In this document: in pieces, positions 1 through 11,829 of the stretch | Numbering within the stretch: the stretch's first letter is position 1 | Layout: each line of letters begins with the position of its first letter | Assembly: GCA_963930775.1 (NCBI GenBank) | Contig: OZ005702.1 | Coordinates: 8,040,336-8,104,335 of the forward strand | Direction: 5' to 3' | Length of the DNA: 64,000 bases | Origin: Cliona cf. orientalis | Taxonomy: Eukaryota; Porifera; Demospongiae; Clionaida; Clionaidae | Translations under genes and position numbers: made by a program | Notes under the pieces: model-generated | What the model was told of the DNA's origin: nothing | Seen by the model: the letters and a program-made list of their open reading frames with translations, nothing else | The model's database searches: none

Positions 1-290
1 GTGTCAATGGTAAACTATTTTACACACACACCCATGCACCTTGGCAGTTGTTTCCATCTGTTCTCTCTCGTCTCTCTCACCTTCCTTTCTTCATTCAAGT
101 CAGAATAACCAAACTGGACTAATCTAGCTTCTTACCTTGAAATTACTGTTTCCCTGTCTATCATTGTAGACTACTGCATAGATGTTGATGGTGTAACAAT
201 GGCTACACTCTCAAGCAAAACATAAGATTATTTCAACAAAATTAATATTATTGTACAGTAATGTCACAAAAAGTGAGTTTATTAATAAAA
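1..290. repeat. 3' flank of NLR copy 1, duplicated behind other NLR copies
   Basis: This stretch has no gene. It closely matches about 4605-4900 and more weakly 9720-9820, in each case just past the 3' end of an NLR copy, so the duplication unit reached beyond the coding exon. On the minus strand a poly(A) signal AATAAA (plus 278-283) sits only a few bases after the NLR stop codon. A good splice-donor-like string on the minus strand near 136 is kept in the copy near 4740. It could mark a spliced 3' UTR, but I saw no acceptor partner. Confidence 0.7.
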
Positions 291-3173
291 TTAAATCCAC
301 AACATGGTAATTTCTGACAATCCATTTCTCCTTCTTGCTTTATTGATGGTTATCCTCACTTTATCCTCTCCCAAGTGATTTGGGATGAGCAGTATCTTCA
401 TCTCTGAGTGCTTGGAAACAGCTTCAACTAAACATGTCAGTCCATTCTCAGTTATTGTTCTATTGCCATTGATGTCTAGTCTCTCCAGTGTATTGTTAGT
501 ATGGAGTGCATCAGCCAGTGAAGCCACTCCAGTGTCAGTCATATCACAGCTAGAGACATTAAGCTCTTTCAATGTTTTGTTTTGTTTGAGAGCAGCAAAT
601 ATAGTCTGTAGTCCTTTGTCACCAATTGGATTACCATACAACAACAATTCACCCACTATGCTAGCACTGTTCAGTAGCTCAGCTATGTGTGAGGCACCTT
701 CTTCATGAATCTCATTCCACTGCAGCACCAGTCTAAGGGTATTTACTGTGCTGTGAGAATGTATACTCCTGTAAATACTTTGCATCAGGTTCTTGGTGCC
801 AGCATCTCCTACGGAGCAGTTGCTGAGGTTCACTCTGAAGTCCTTGGCATTACTAGTAGTAACAGAGACAGAGGAAAGAAAGTAGCCAATTGCAATCGAG
901 TCCACTGGAGTTAGTGAGGTGTGGCTAAGATCCAACTCAATTCCCATGTTCAGTTGCTCTATCACAAACTGGCAGAGAGATGGATCCTGAGCCTCATACA
1001 AGCAGTGAAGGAGAGAGACTAAGAGAGATGTGTTACCTCTTTTGAGAATCTTTCCAATGAGATCTAGCATATGCACATTAGCATAACTAGGAATTAGCCA
1101 GCTTGGTAGCCAGCTGAGGAATGGTCTTGATATGCGAAGCTTTGTGATGGCTGCATAAAATTGGAACACTGCATTAAATCTAGAGTCACTAAATAGTGAA
1201 TCAAATGTTGAGATCTGCTCACTGGCTGGCATGCGAGAGATGTAAACTGCTGATAGCATCTCTTGTATGGATAGATGGAGAAAGTTATAGTATACTGTTC
1301 TGCCATCAGAAAGTATGCTGGGTGTGGCTTGAAGTAGACCCACCTCACAAACCACTGCTGAGTCTTTGATAGCCTTTAAATCACTCTGAGAAAATGTGAC
1401 TTTATTCTGGGATATTCCTGAAAATGCTAACTCACAGAGCCTATTAAAAGGAGCTCGTAATTTTTGTGGTAATCTATCGAGGGATGTCAATCGAGCTTGT
1501 TGTTGTGTATTCCCCAGTCGCTGGCACAGGTAGTGAGAGAGACAGTGCTGGACAAGGGAGGAAAAGATGCCATGAACAGTGCGAGGGAGGGAGCCATCAC
1601 TCAGGTAAAGATGGGCTACAATGGAAGCATTCAGAGGAAGGTAGCAACTGCCCTCAACGGCCGGGTTTTCTCTCAGTCTCTCCATTAGAGTGTCCACAGC
1701 TTTGGTGTCTCCCTTTAGACACTCGGTGAAGTACTGCCTCTGCTCCTCCCAAGTGAAACCCAGCACCTCAATTCGGGAAGAGACCAATTCATTGAGCTCA
1801 CCTGATGAAACTGGACGTGATGTGACAATCACTGAGCTTTGAGTGATGGGAGAGTGAAGAGAAGGTGTGATCATATCTCTAAGAAGCGACTTTTCTCGAA
1901 GGTGTGATGGGAGCTCATCCCATCCATCCATTACCCACAGGATGCCCCTGCCATCAGTGTCGGTAATTGCTTTTGCTACTTGTTGAGCAGTTTGTTTGTC
2001 TCGACAAGGGATCAAATCGGCTATAATCTGTGCACTTTGCACTGCTGGGTCTCGTAATTGGACAAGTATGACGATGGTGAATTCTTGAAACAGTTCACCT
2101 CTGCTCCATCTCTGACAGATGTGTACTGTCAGTGTGCTCTTCCCGCTACCTGGAGCACCATCGATCAAAATCACCTTTCTCTCTCCTTCAATGTTCTCAA
2201 ACAGCTTTTCCAGTTCAATTGGTGATTTCTTCGACAGGATATCGTCCACTTGTCCCCTGATGGTCTTGCGGACAAATTCATCGTCAATCTTGCCACGTTG
2301 AATTCTCTCTTTCTTGATGATGGCCAGGTTGAAGATTTTTTGTGTTGGTGAGGGAAGCCATTTGTTGGAGGCTGCAGCGATGTGGACTTGGGAGTGTCTC
2401 TCCTTTAGGTAGCCGCTGTACCAGACAAGCTTTTGATGTTGAGTGGTGTGCTGTGTGTTTGGTTGAGGAGGTGTGGTGGGGGACACTAGTATGCTGCAGA
2501 GGTTATCAATGACATCAGCTTTGCGAGCTTCATGAAGGGCAGTGATCAGCATCCTGGAAGAATTATTTGGAACAATGTGATTATTATTGTATTCTGTACA
2601 CGATATTATTTATGGGACTTATGAATTTATTTAGTCATTCAAGATTAGCTATCATGTGCTGTATGATTCAGTATGATAAGTCATATCAGGTGATGACAAA
2701 CAGGGTGGAATGGCCAAATATGCATGCTGATAATGTTACAGTCGAAACTTGTGGTAGTAAAAAATAATATGCACATATAAAATATGCTAATGATTTGTAA
2801 GGCATCCATACAAGCATGTATTCTGTTTCTCACTTTTGATCTTCGTATCATGCTATAGTTCAACCCTCTGTAATAGTACTGACCTGTATGTGGCCTGCGA
2901 TGATAATTTGCTTTTCCATCTCCTGAACATTTTTACCCTCTGCATAGCTGGGTCTCTTGGCCACGCCCTCTCAATGTCCTCCACTTCCACTGGCGTCAGT
3001 TGCAGACTAGTGGCGAGGTGAGTCTGCCACTCGGAGAAGTACTCTGTCAGCTGGACCAGGTGGGCGTCGGCACAGGGTTGATCAAGGAGATGAGCAGGGA
3101 ACTTGGACAGCTGTTCCTCAAGGCTAAGACCACGAATAATACCAGATCTCCTGACCACACCTCCCTCAGCCAT
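291..3173 (-). CDS. NLR copy 1: DEATH-NACHT-LRR innate immune receptor (intact, two exons)
   Basis: A cytosolic NOD-like receptor: an N-terminal DEATH domain for adaptor recruitment, a NACHT ATPase for oligomerisation and a C-terminal leucine-rich repeat sensor. Exons on the minus strand are 3173-2884 and 2553-291. The donor is CAG|gtcag and the acceptor ttccag|G, and the codon split 2+1 reads through in frame, giving 850 residues. DEATH spans about residues 30-115, so the 330-bp intron cuts it. The P-loop GAPGSGKST is at about 229-237 and the Walker B-like string ILWVMDGWDELP at about 303-314, typical of NACHT; SVIVTSRP follows as a sensor-like strand. RNI-type LRRs fill about residues 600-830. 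The start is the ATG of MAEGG, shared with copy 4. A poly(A) signal lies immediately downstream. Demosponge genomes are known to hold NLRs of this order; the ligand and signalling partners are unknown. Confidence 0.9.
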
Positions 3174-4604
3174 ATTAAATCGTTGGATGATTGATACAGC
3201 GAATGAAACCAAGATGATAAAGCGCTAGCTATATTATTGTAAAAATCATGATATAATCCATGAATCAAGTGCATGTAGCCGATACTACTAAATCCTAAGT
3301 TGTAAATCAGTAGATGTAGAGAGAACATTTTTCATAGATGATATAGTATAGACTGCTACTAGGGACTCACTTTTCTTTGACTTTCTTGTGAAGGGGCTGG
3401 CAGACTCTCGATCTCCTTCTCGGTTTGTATGCAAAGCGGAAGTGGACCATAACTTGCAAGCTCACAAGGGTCTGTCTCGCGAGCCAGCCCCTCCCCCCCT
3501 CTCTCTCTCTTTGCGTAGGAGGGGCTGGCTCGCAAGACTAGCAAGGGTCAAATCCTGCAATTATCGGTCAGGGGTTTACCCATCACCAGTCGGGCAAAGT
3601 TAGCAGGAGATATTTGGGTCCTTACTAGTGGGTCCTTCCTCGGATTACGGTACATATAATATCTCCAGGAGAGCAAGAGATACCCTGGTACCTACCAAGA
3701 GAGCCTAGCCAGGGACATCCATCGTTATTTAATACTGCCCCCTTCACTAATTTTTCCACCTGCACATTGAAGGGCCTGCCACCCAGACAAATACAAGGGG
3801 ATCGGAGTTTCAGCTGTCCTAATGTTAGCTAACTACTGAAATGGAGCTAAATGCAGGGTTGGCTAGATGGTATGGAAAGCTGGGCTCGTTTGTAAGTTTT
3901 GTCATAATATTATTATTATTATAAAGTATCTTATTAATTAAGTTGAGAATGATGTAAGTGTGATTTGTCAGTGATAAGTCAAAAATTATGCAAGGTCTAC
4001 TAAACTACTATGCCTGGCGCCCACTTTCAGTCAACTTCTTGATTGGGTGTATTACAAAGATGTTGATGTCATCTTGCAGTGGCATTGATTGTTTTCCATC
4101 GTGTGTAAAATAATGCAATATATTGGTGTAAGACAAGGTCGACCGTGATCATCATACAACTGTCGTTATTACGCCCACTTATCTCTCTCTCTCTCCCTCT
4201 CCTCCTCCTCTCACAAGGACCACACAAGAAAAACAATACACGTACCTTGGCAGTTGTTTTCGTCTGCATACACATGTACATGGAGGCATGCATGTCCGCT
4301 ACAAGCTTTAATTGTATGGCCACTTTCCCCTCCCTCTGTTGTTGATTGATAATATGGTATGATGTGATATGTGCCTCAGTCTTTTTCCTGGCAGTCTGGA
4401 GGATGCTGTTTCTCGGGCATTGTAGGGGAAGCTAGGGGGAGGAGGGGGTCTGATGGTGCATACATACATGTGCATGTACGTAATTCCTCAATTAGACCTA
4501 TAAGTTATCCGGCACATGCATACTATCATGAATTTCCTTACCACCGAGTGCTAGTGAGAAGCACATGCACTAACTTTGTTATCTTATCAACTTTATAGAA
4601 TGCA
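3174..4604. other. Intergenic spacer between NLR copies 1 and 2
   Basis: I see no coding exon here. It holds one short foldback element (3473-3540), a CT-rich run near 4180-4213 and AT-rich unique sequence. Short open frames over the region have no protein-like composition. Confidence 0.6.
3473..3540. mobile_element. Short foldback MITE, 'TAGTCTCG' family, copy a
   Basis: A 68-bp inverted repeat: the left arm TGTCTCGCGAGCCAGCCCC pairs with the right arm GGGGCTGGCTCGCAAGACTA around a CT-rich loop. Flanks are a target duplication, ACAAGGGTC on the left (3464-3472) and GCAAGGGTC on the right (3541-3549), so 8 of 9 bases agree. The terminal sequence matches the elements at 11658-11777 and 23915-23973. 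No coding capacity; it was presumably moved by a transposase encoded elsewhere. Confidence 0.8.
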
Positions 4605-4978
4605 CAGTCACAATGGCAAAATGTTTACACACATACACCCACGTACTCACACACCTTGGTAGTTGTTTCCATCTCGTCTCTCTCACCTTCCTTTCTTCAT
4701 TCAAGTCAGAACAACCAAACTGGACTAGTCTAGCTTCTTACCTTGAAACTACTGTTTCCTTCTCTACATTGTAGACTACTGCAATGTATGTTGATGGTGT
4801 AATAATGGCTGTACTCTCAGAGCAAAGCATAAGGTTTTTCACTATGCACACCCATACAGTAACGGAGATAGCTGATTTCTTGAAAATCATGAAAACATTA
4901 TTGTAATAATTATAATAATATGTCATGAACATTAATTTATTATAAGACTGGCATTGTATAAATTTTGGCATGTTTTCG
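4605..4978. repeat. Second copy of the NLR 3' flank
   Basis: Homologous to 1-290, including the CT-rich run, the splice-donor-like string and the block around CTACTGCAATGTATGTTGATG. It lies past the 3' end of NLR copy 2 and marks the tandem-duplication unit. Confidence 0.7.
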
Positions 4979-7227
4979 TTATAAGTCCCATACTTCAATA
5001 TCTGACAGTCCATTACTCCTTGCTTCATTGATGGTCTCTCTCACTTTATCCACTCCCAAGTGTTTTGGGATGCACAGGTTCTTCAGTCGTGAGTGCCTGG
5101 AAATAGCTTCAACTAAACATGTCAGTCCATTCTCAGTTATTGCTGCATTGTCACCGATGTATAGTGTCTCCAGTGTATTGTTAGTATGGAGTGCATCAGC
5201 CAGTGAAGCCACTCCAGTGTCAGTCATACCACAGCCAGAGACACCGAGCAGTTTCAATGTTTTGTTTTGTTTGAGAGCATCAAATATAGTCTGCAGTCCT
5301 TTGTCACCAATTGGATTACCATACAGCCACAACTTACTCACTATGCTAGTACTATTCAGTAGCTCAGCTATGTGTGAGGCACCTTTTTCATGAATCTCAT
5401 TCCTCAACAGCTCCATGCTAAGGTGGGTATTCACTGTGCTGTGAGGGTCTATACTACTGCAAATACTTTGTATCATGATCTTGATGCCAGCATCTCCTAG
5501 GGAGCAGTTGATGAGGTCCACTGTGAACAACATGGCATTACTAGTAGTAGCAGAGACAGAGGAAAGGAAGTAGCCAATAGCAATAGAGTCCACCGGAGTT
5601 AGTGAGGTGTCTTCAAGATTCAACACATTTCCCAGTTGCTCTTTCACAAACTGGCAGAGAGATGGATCCTGAGCCTCATACAAGCAGTGAAGGAGAGAGA
5701 CTAAGAGAGACTTGTTACCCCTTAAATTCTTTTGACAATCTTTCCAATGAGATCTAGCATATGCACAGTAACATCACTAGGAATTAACCAGCTTGGTAAC
5801 TTGCTGAGGAATGGTCTTGATGTGCGAAGCTTTTGTGATGGCTGCATAAAACTGGAATACTGCACTAAATCTAGAGTCACTGAATAGCGAATCAAATGTT
5901 GAGATCTGCTCACTGGCTGGCATGCGAGAGATGTAAACTGCTGACAGCATCTCTTGTATGGACAGATGAAGAAAGTTATAGTATACTGTTCTGCCACCAG
6001 AAAGTATGCTGGGAGTGGCTTGAAGTAGACCCACCTCACAAATGACTGCTGTGTCTTTGACAGCATCTAAATCACTCTGAGAAAATATGACTTTATTTTG
6101 GGATACTCCTGAAAATGCTAATTTACAAAGATTACTAAAAGGAGCTTGCAATTTTCGTGGTAATCTATCGAGTGCATGATGTCAATTGAGCTTGTTGCTC
6201 TGTTTTCCCCAGTCGCTGGCACAGGTAGTGAGAGAGACAATGCTGGACAAGGGAGGAAAAGATGCCATGAACAGTGCGAGGGAGGGAGCCATCACTCAGG
6301 TAAAGATGGGCTACAATGGAAGCATTCAGAGGAAGGTAGCAACTGCCCTCTACGGCCGGGTTTTCTCTCAGTCTCTCAATTAGAGTGTCCACAGCTTTGG
6401 TGTCTCCCTTTAGACACTCAGTGAAGTACTGCCTCTGCTCCTCCCAAGTGAAACCCAGCACCTCAATTCGGGAAGAGACCAAGTTACTGATGAAATTGGA
6501 CGTGATGTGATGATCACTGAGCTTTGAGTGATGGGAGAGTGAAGAGAAGGTGTGATTATATCTCTAAGAAGCGATTTTTCTTGAAGGTGTGATGGGAGCT
6601 CATCCCATCCATCCAATATCCACAGGATGCCCCTGCCAAGATTAGCTTCAATTGCACTAGCTACTTCTTGAGCTGATTCAATATTAGGACACGGAATCAA
6701 GTCGGCTATACTCTGTGCACTTTGCACGGCTGGGTCTCGTAACTGGACAAAGTATGACGATGGTGAACTCTTGAAACAGTTCACCTCTGCTCCATCTCTG
6801 ATAGATGTGTACTATCAGTGTGCTCTTCCTGCTACCTGGAGCACCATCGATCAAAATCACCTTTCTCTCTTCTTCAATGTTCTCAAACAGCTTTTCCAGT
6901 TCAATTGATGATTTCTTCAACAGGATATCGTCCACTTGTCCCCTGATGGTATGGCAGACAAATTCATCGTCAATCTTGCCACGTTGAATTTTCTCTTTCT
7001 TGATGATGGCCAGGTTGAAGATTTTTCGTGTTGGTGAGGGAAGCCATTTTTCTGAGTCCTCAACGATATGGACTTGGGAGTGTCTCTCCCTTAGGTAGCC
7101 GCTGTACATGTACCAGACAAGCTGATATATGTTTGGTTGAGGAGGTGTGGTGGGGGACACTAGTATGCTGCACAGGTTATCAATGATGTCAACTTTGCGA
7201 GCTCCATGAAGGGCAACAATCAGCATC
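4979..7227 (-). pseudogene. NLR copy 2: decayed NACHT-LRR exon
   Basis: A full-length homologue of the second exon of copies 1 and 4. The intron acceptor (ccag|G before ATG, 7229-7226) is still present, but the frame is broken about five times relative to the intact copies: an extra base near 6750 in NACHT, an 11-bp deletion near 6485, about 4 extra bases near 6170, an extra T near 5830, and 5 extra bases near 5726. The Walker A motif also reads GAPGSRKST, with Arg in place of the conserved Gly before Lys. No DEATH exon homologous to 2884-3173 is found between 7228 and 10117. It therefore cannot encode a working receptor. Confidence 0.88.
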
Positions 7228-10117
7228 CTGGTATAATAATTTTATGAATTTGCTAATGATTATTAAAATTAATGATCAGTTATAGCTAACTAGAGCTCTA
7301 TAGAGCACATACCCCGCGCGCACATTGCGCAATCTATAGATCAGCTTTTGTTGCTGCTTGGTTGTATCAAAGGCTTAGCTATAGACCCCAAGAGCCCTCG
7401 GTTTCAATAGCTATATCTATAGGGCTCTTGGTGATATCAGCCAATTGCAAAACACCACTGACTCTCTCTGCACCAGATGTAGACTAGGTACATATAGGTA
7501 TCTTACATTCTGATTCGATGGGGCTTTGTATTCCAGTCAGTGGACAGCTTATCAGCCAATTTCAAACATGTGCCACTAGCATTATTGACGACCTTTACCA
7601 GTACATAATATTCAATGTTATGCGCATGAGCAGAAAGCACAAGGCCTGCATGCATAATGCATTGAGTGGGCACTGTCGATAGGCGTGGTTACGAAGGCTA
7701 ACAGAAAGGCACCATTTATGACGCTCGTGGACCATATCCCTCGATTCGAAGCATACTGAAGCCCGTTTTTCGCCAAATTCTACTGATTCATTGTGCTTAC
7801 TAGTCGCTCAGGTGCCTAGACCTCCAGATATGGCGATTTTTCTGCTAACAACGACGACAACAACAACAACTAGAGCTCTGTAGAGCACATACCCCGCGCG
7901 CTCTGTAGCCACTGTAGCGGCAATACTCTGAGGCGTACATGTAGCTGTTTCATGACGTGACGACCCCTTCCAACACCGTGCTTGAGCATACGCGTACGCA
8001 GTCGCATCCGCATACTATTATGCTAAAAGAGTGGGTGTGGTCGATAAACCACAGGCATGCTGAACAGAAAATGCACGATTTATAGCACTAGTAAGCCTTT
8101 TTGAGAAAATTGAAGCGCGTAAAAGCCAGTTTTTCACCGATATCTACCGATTGGCTGTGCTTACAGCACGCACAGACGACTAGAACTCGAGATCTGGCGA
8201 TTTTCGTGCCGACGACAACAACAACTAGAGCTCTGCGGGGTCGACGACCTTTACCTACATATTGTGCCAGGTTGTACTTTTTGTACGCATGAGCAGAAAG
8301 CACATGGTGGGTAGTGTCCATAGGCGTGGCCAACAAAATGCAGTATTTGCGATGCTTGTGGACCTTGCCAAACGATTCGAAGCATAATAAAGCCAGTTTT
8401 TCGACGATATCGACGGATATACTGTACTTACGAGTCGCTCAGATGCCTAGATCTCCAGATCCGGCGATTTTTGTGCTAACAACAGACACAACCGATCACT
8501 TTACCCCTTGCGCATGCGCGCGGGGTAACAACGACGACGACACGACCGATTACTTTACCCCTTGCGCATGCGCGCGGGGTAATTATGCTTAAAGATTGTC
8601 ATGTGATGCATGTGACTGTAAATATTATTATCACTGGATAATGGAAAACTAGGTCAAATAGCTGTGTGTATAATAGTATTAAAAAGTATAATTATATCAT
8701 AATAGCTATAGAGTCACTAATAAACCTCCAGTGCTGATCGGGCCTATAATAGCTATAGTGTGTAATTTAGTGTGTAATTTAAGTCGTTGCAGTTTTTACA
8801 ACCTAAAACTGCTATTTTCAATAGTTTATAACGTATCTGACTGGCAAAAAAGGTACAAAATATGTAAAATATATCACCTCCGTGCATGGTGGCTGGATCA
8901 GGCTGTCCCATGGAGAAGAGTTCAACATTGTCTTTGTACTCATTAGGTGCAATAAATGTAAGAAATATCCGTTATGACACATATCAATGACATCCAAAAT
9001 TACTAAAACTGCCGCTTAAAAGTTTTTGTATTTTTTTTGTCGGATTTAGCTCCGAGGCACAGTGCGATACACGCTCCATGGGGTCAAAGGTCAAATGTGT
9101 CGTGTGAAGGGCACCTGAAGCACTTCACATAGGATCGCTAAAAGTTGCGGGTCCTGGTTGTACTTGTGTGGTTTCCCAAATTTCTAAAATCTCGCTCTCG
9201 GCCTCTAGAGCATCATAGGCCAGCCTTTGTAGTTTATTAACTGTTGATCAGATTGCTAATCTGCTATCGAGTGTCACAAAGCCATGCAACGCTTTGTCTT
9301 GCCTAAGTGTATGTACCCCATTTGAAAAATTGTGCGCCTCCCTTAAAGCTCGCACTCCACTATCACAGTTGTGGCCCCAATTTCATTACTACTCACAGAT
9401 TGGCTGACAATCGGCCCACTCTTTGAACATGTCAAACTGACAACCTAGCTAAAAATTGGACTTACTATGTGGGCGTAACGTTGCGTCCGTGGACTTATTC
9501 ACACATATCCTGTAGTTCCTTTGTAAGTTCCTTCACAAACATAGGAGATGTCTAAAGCCGGTACCTATCCAATACTAAACTTTCAGACTCCGGATCCTAG
9601 TCTTAACTAGCACCTCGCCAGAGATGGGGAAACAGATTTACGCTTGGAATAATTTGAACTTCCTGTCTAAGCATAATAGTACGGCTAAATACACTGTATA
9701 TGTACAGCCTTACTACGATGGAGAACTACTGTTTCTCTGTCTATCATTGTTACAGTAGACTACTGCAATGTATGTTGATGGTGTAATAGCTAATGGCTAT
9801 ACTCTCAGAGCAAAGTATACTGTTTTTTCCCCACATACATAATGTCACAATAATTAATTAAATGTAAGATTGGAGTGCATGCACGCCTTAGCAGCTCAAT
9901 GGCAAAGTTGCAGCAATGGATATTCCTTCAGCACGAAGTATAGATGACAGGTTAAGACTGAGTAAAGTGCACACATACAGCTAAAGGTACACACAATTTA
10001 TAATAATAACAGACACAGCCCTGGTGTGGATAGCATGAGACACAAACAATTAGCTGATACATAACAGACATAAAAGGCTATTTAGTCCAAATGATTATAT
10101 TGATCACAAAACATGTG
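7228..10117. other. Gene-free spacer rich in repeats, between NLR copies 2 and 3
   Basis: No exon with protein-like composition is seen. The left part (about 7560-8582) is built of diverged repeat units described separately. The stretch 8590-9700 is AT-rich unique sequence with no feature I can name. The stretch 9720-9820 matches the NLR 3' flank at 1-240. Confidence 0.6.
7560..8582 (+). repeat. Three diverged units of an interspersed repeat ending in a GC-rich palindrome
   Basis: Three related units (about 7575-7913, 7980-8232 and 8237-8582) share landmarks in the same order: GACCTTTACC, GAGCAGAAAGCACA, CGATTCGAAGCATA, AAGCCAGTTTTTC, GTCGCTCAG, AGATCTGGCGATTTT and a run of ACGACGACA. The third ends with two copies of TTACCCCTTGCGCATGCGCG followed by CGGGGTAA. 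A fourth unit lies inverted at about 11830-12400. No ORF is shared between units, so this is a non-autonomous repeat; its class is not clear to me. Confidence 0.75.
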
Positions 10118-11608
10118 TTACACAAAAACGTTTACAGGCATGTGCAAGCTCAATTCAATATCTGGCAGTCCATTTCTCCTTCTTGCTTCATTGACGGTAT
10201 GACTCACTTTAAAGCAACCTGGGATGCCCAGACTCTTCAGCCTTGAGTGCTTGGAAACAGCTTCAACTAAACATGTCAGTCCATTATCAGTTATTGCTTC
10301 ATTGTGATTGATGTGTAGTGACTCCAGTGTATTGTTAGTATGGAGGGCATCAGCCAGTGAAGCCACTCCAGTGTCAGTCATACCACAATCAGAGACATTG
10401 AGATATTTCAATGATTTGTTTTGTTTGAGAGCATCAAATATAGTCTGCAGTCCTTTGTCACCAATCAGATTATCATTTAGCCACAATTCACTCACTATGC
10501 TAGTACTATTCAGTAGCTCAGCTATGTGTGAGGCACCTTCTTCATGAATCTCATTCCTCTCCAGCTGCATAATATTAAAGTGGGTATTTACTGTGCTATG
10601 AGGGTCTATACTACTGCAAATACTTTGCATCAGGCTCTTGGTGCCAGCATCTCCTAGGGAGCAGCTATCGAGGTACACGTTGAACTTCTTGGCATTACTA
10701 GTAGTAACAGAGACAGAAGAAAGAAAGTAGCCAATTGCAATGGAGTCCACTGGAGTTAGTGAGGTGCCACTAAGATGCAACACATTTCCCAGTTGCTCTG
10801 TCACAAACTGGCAGAGAGATAGATCCTGAGCCTCATACAAGCAGTGAAGGAGAGAGACTAAGAGAGACTTGTTACCCCTTCTTTTGACAATCTTTCCAAT
10901 AAGATCTAGCATGTGCACATTAACATAACTAGGAATTAACCAGCTTGGTAACTTGCTGAGGAATGGTCTTGATGTGCGAAGCTTTGTGATGGCTGCATAA
11001 AACTGGAACACTGCACTAAATCTGGAGTCACTAAATAGCGAATCAAATGTTGAGATCTGCTCACTGGCTGGCATGCAAGAGATGTAAATTGCTGACAGCA
11101 TCTCTTGTATGGACAAGTGAAGAAAGTTGTAGTATACTGTTCTGCCATCAGAAAGTATGCTGGGTGTAGCTTGAAGTAGACCCACCTCACAAATCACTGC
11201 TGAGTCTTTGACGGCTTTCAAATCACTCTGAGAAAATGTGACTTTATTCTGGGATATTCCTGCGAATGCTAACTCACAAAGCTGATCAAAAGGAGCTTGC
11301 AATTCTTGTGGTAATCCATCAAGTGATGTCAATCGAGCTTCTTGTTGTGTTTTCCCCAATCGCTGGCACAGGTAGTGAGAGACACAATGCTGGATAAGGT
11401 AAGAAAAGATGCCATGGACAGTTGAAGGGAGGGAGCCATCACTCAGGTAAAGATGGGCTACAATGGAAGCATTCAGAGGAAGGTAGCAACTGCCCTCTAT
11501 AGCTGGGTTTTCTCTCAGTCTCTTCATTAGAGTGTCCACAGCTTTGGTGTCTCCCTTTAGACACTCGGTGAAGTACTGCCTCTGCTCCTCCCAAGTGAAA
11601 TCCAACAT
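10118..11608 (-). pseudogene. NLR copy 3: 5'-truncated NACHT-LRR copy with an open frame
   Basis: From the string FTWEEQRQYF (about residue 267 of the intact NACHT-LRR exon) to the stop at 10118 the frame is fully open, about 495 residues covering the end of NACHT and all LRRs. Similarity to the other copies stops at about 11608. The P-loop, Walker B and DEATH parts are absent, and no acceptor or start at the break is convincing. The C-terminus differs from its siblings (ends MPVNVFV). It is either a dead fragment young enough to lack stops or an LRR-only product read from an unknown promoter. The junction lies next to a MITE (11658-11777) and an inverted repeat unit, suggesting a rearrangement. 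Confidence 0.75.
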
Positions 11609-11657
11609 ATATTCAAATTGGTATGGCCTTATAGTATGACAGATCATAGCCCAAGCC

Positions 11658-11777
11658 TAGTCTCGCAAGCCAGACCCTCACACTCCGCAGCGTTTAGTTC
11701 TTTCAGGATAAACACGCGGGGTTTTTCCTGAAAGAACTAAAACGCTGTGGAGTGTGAGGGTCTGGCTTGCGAGACTA
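11658..11777. mobile_element. Foldback MITE, 'TAGTCTCG' family, copy b, with perfect 9-bp target duplication
   Basis: A 120-bp near-perfect hairpin. The left end TAGTCTCGCAAGCCAGACCC is the reverse complement of the right end, with about 55-bp arms and a short loop around AACACGCGGGG. Both sides carry GCCCAAGCC (11649-11657 and 11778-11786), an exact 9-bp target-site duplication. The near-identical arms suggest a recent insertion. A 9-bp duplication would fit a Mutator-like mover, but the family assignment is only inference. Confidence 0.9.
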
Positions 11778-11829
11778 GCCCAAGCCCTAGTCCGCTCAGC
11801 CACCCTGCTCGCCGCTGCTGGATGCTGTT

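Noticed and set aside
1466-1729. Plus-strand open frames opposite the NLR exons (also near 385, 2119, 6176, 13867, 14520)
   Set aside because: They recur at the same place opposite every NLR copy and follow from the codon pattern of the real minus-strand gene; no domain or start context of their own.
8101-8592. Open frames of 60-90 codons in the repeat cluster
   Set aside because: They overlap repeat units on both strands, are not shared between units and read as low-complexity translation of repeat DNA.
7228-10117. Search for a DEATH exon for NLR copy 2
   Set aside because: None of the landmark strings of the DEATH exons (2884-3173, 15664-15941) occurs here, so copy 2 appears to lack exon 1.
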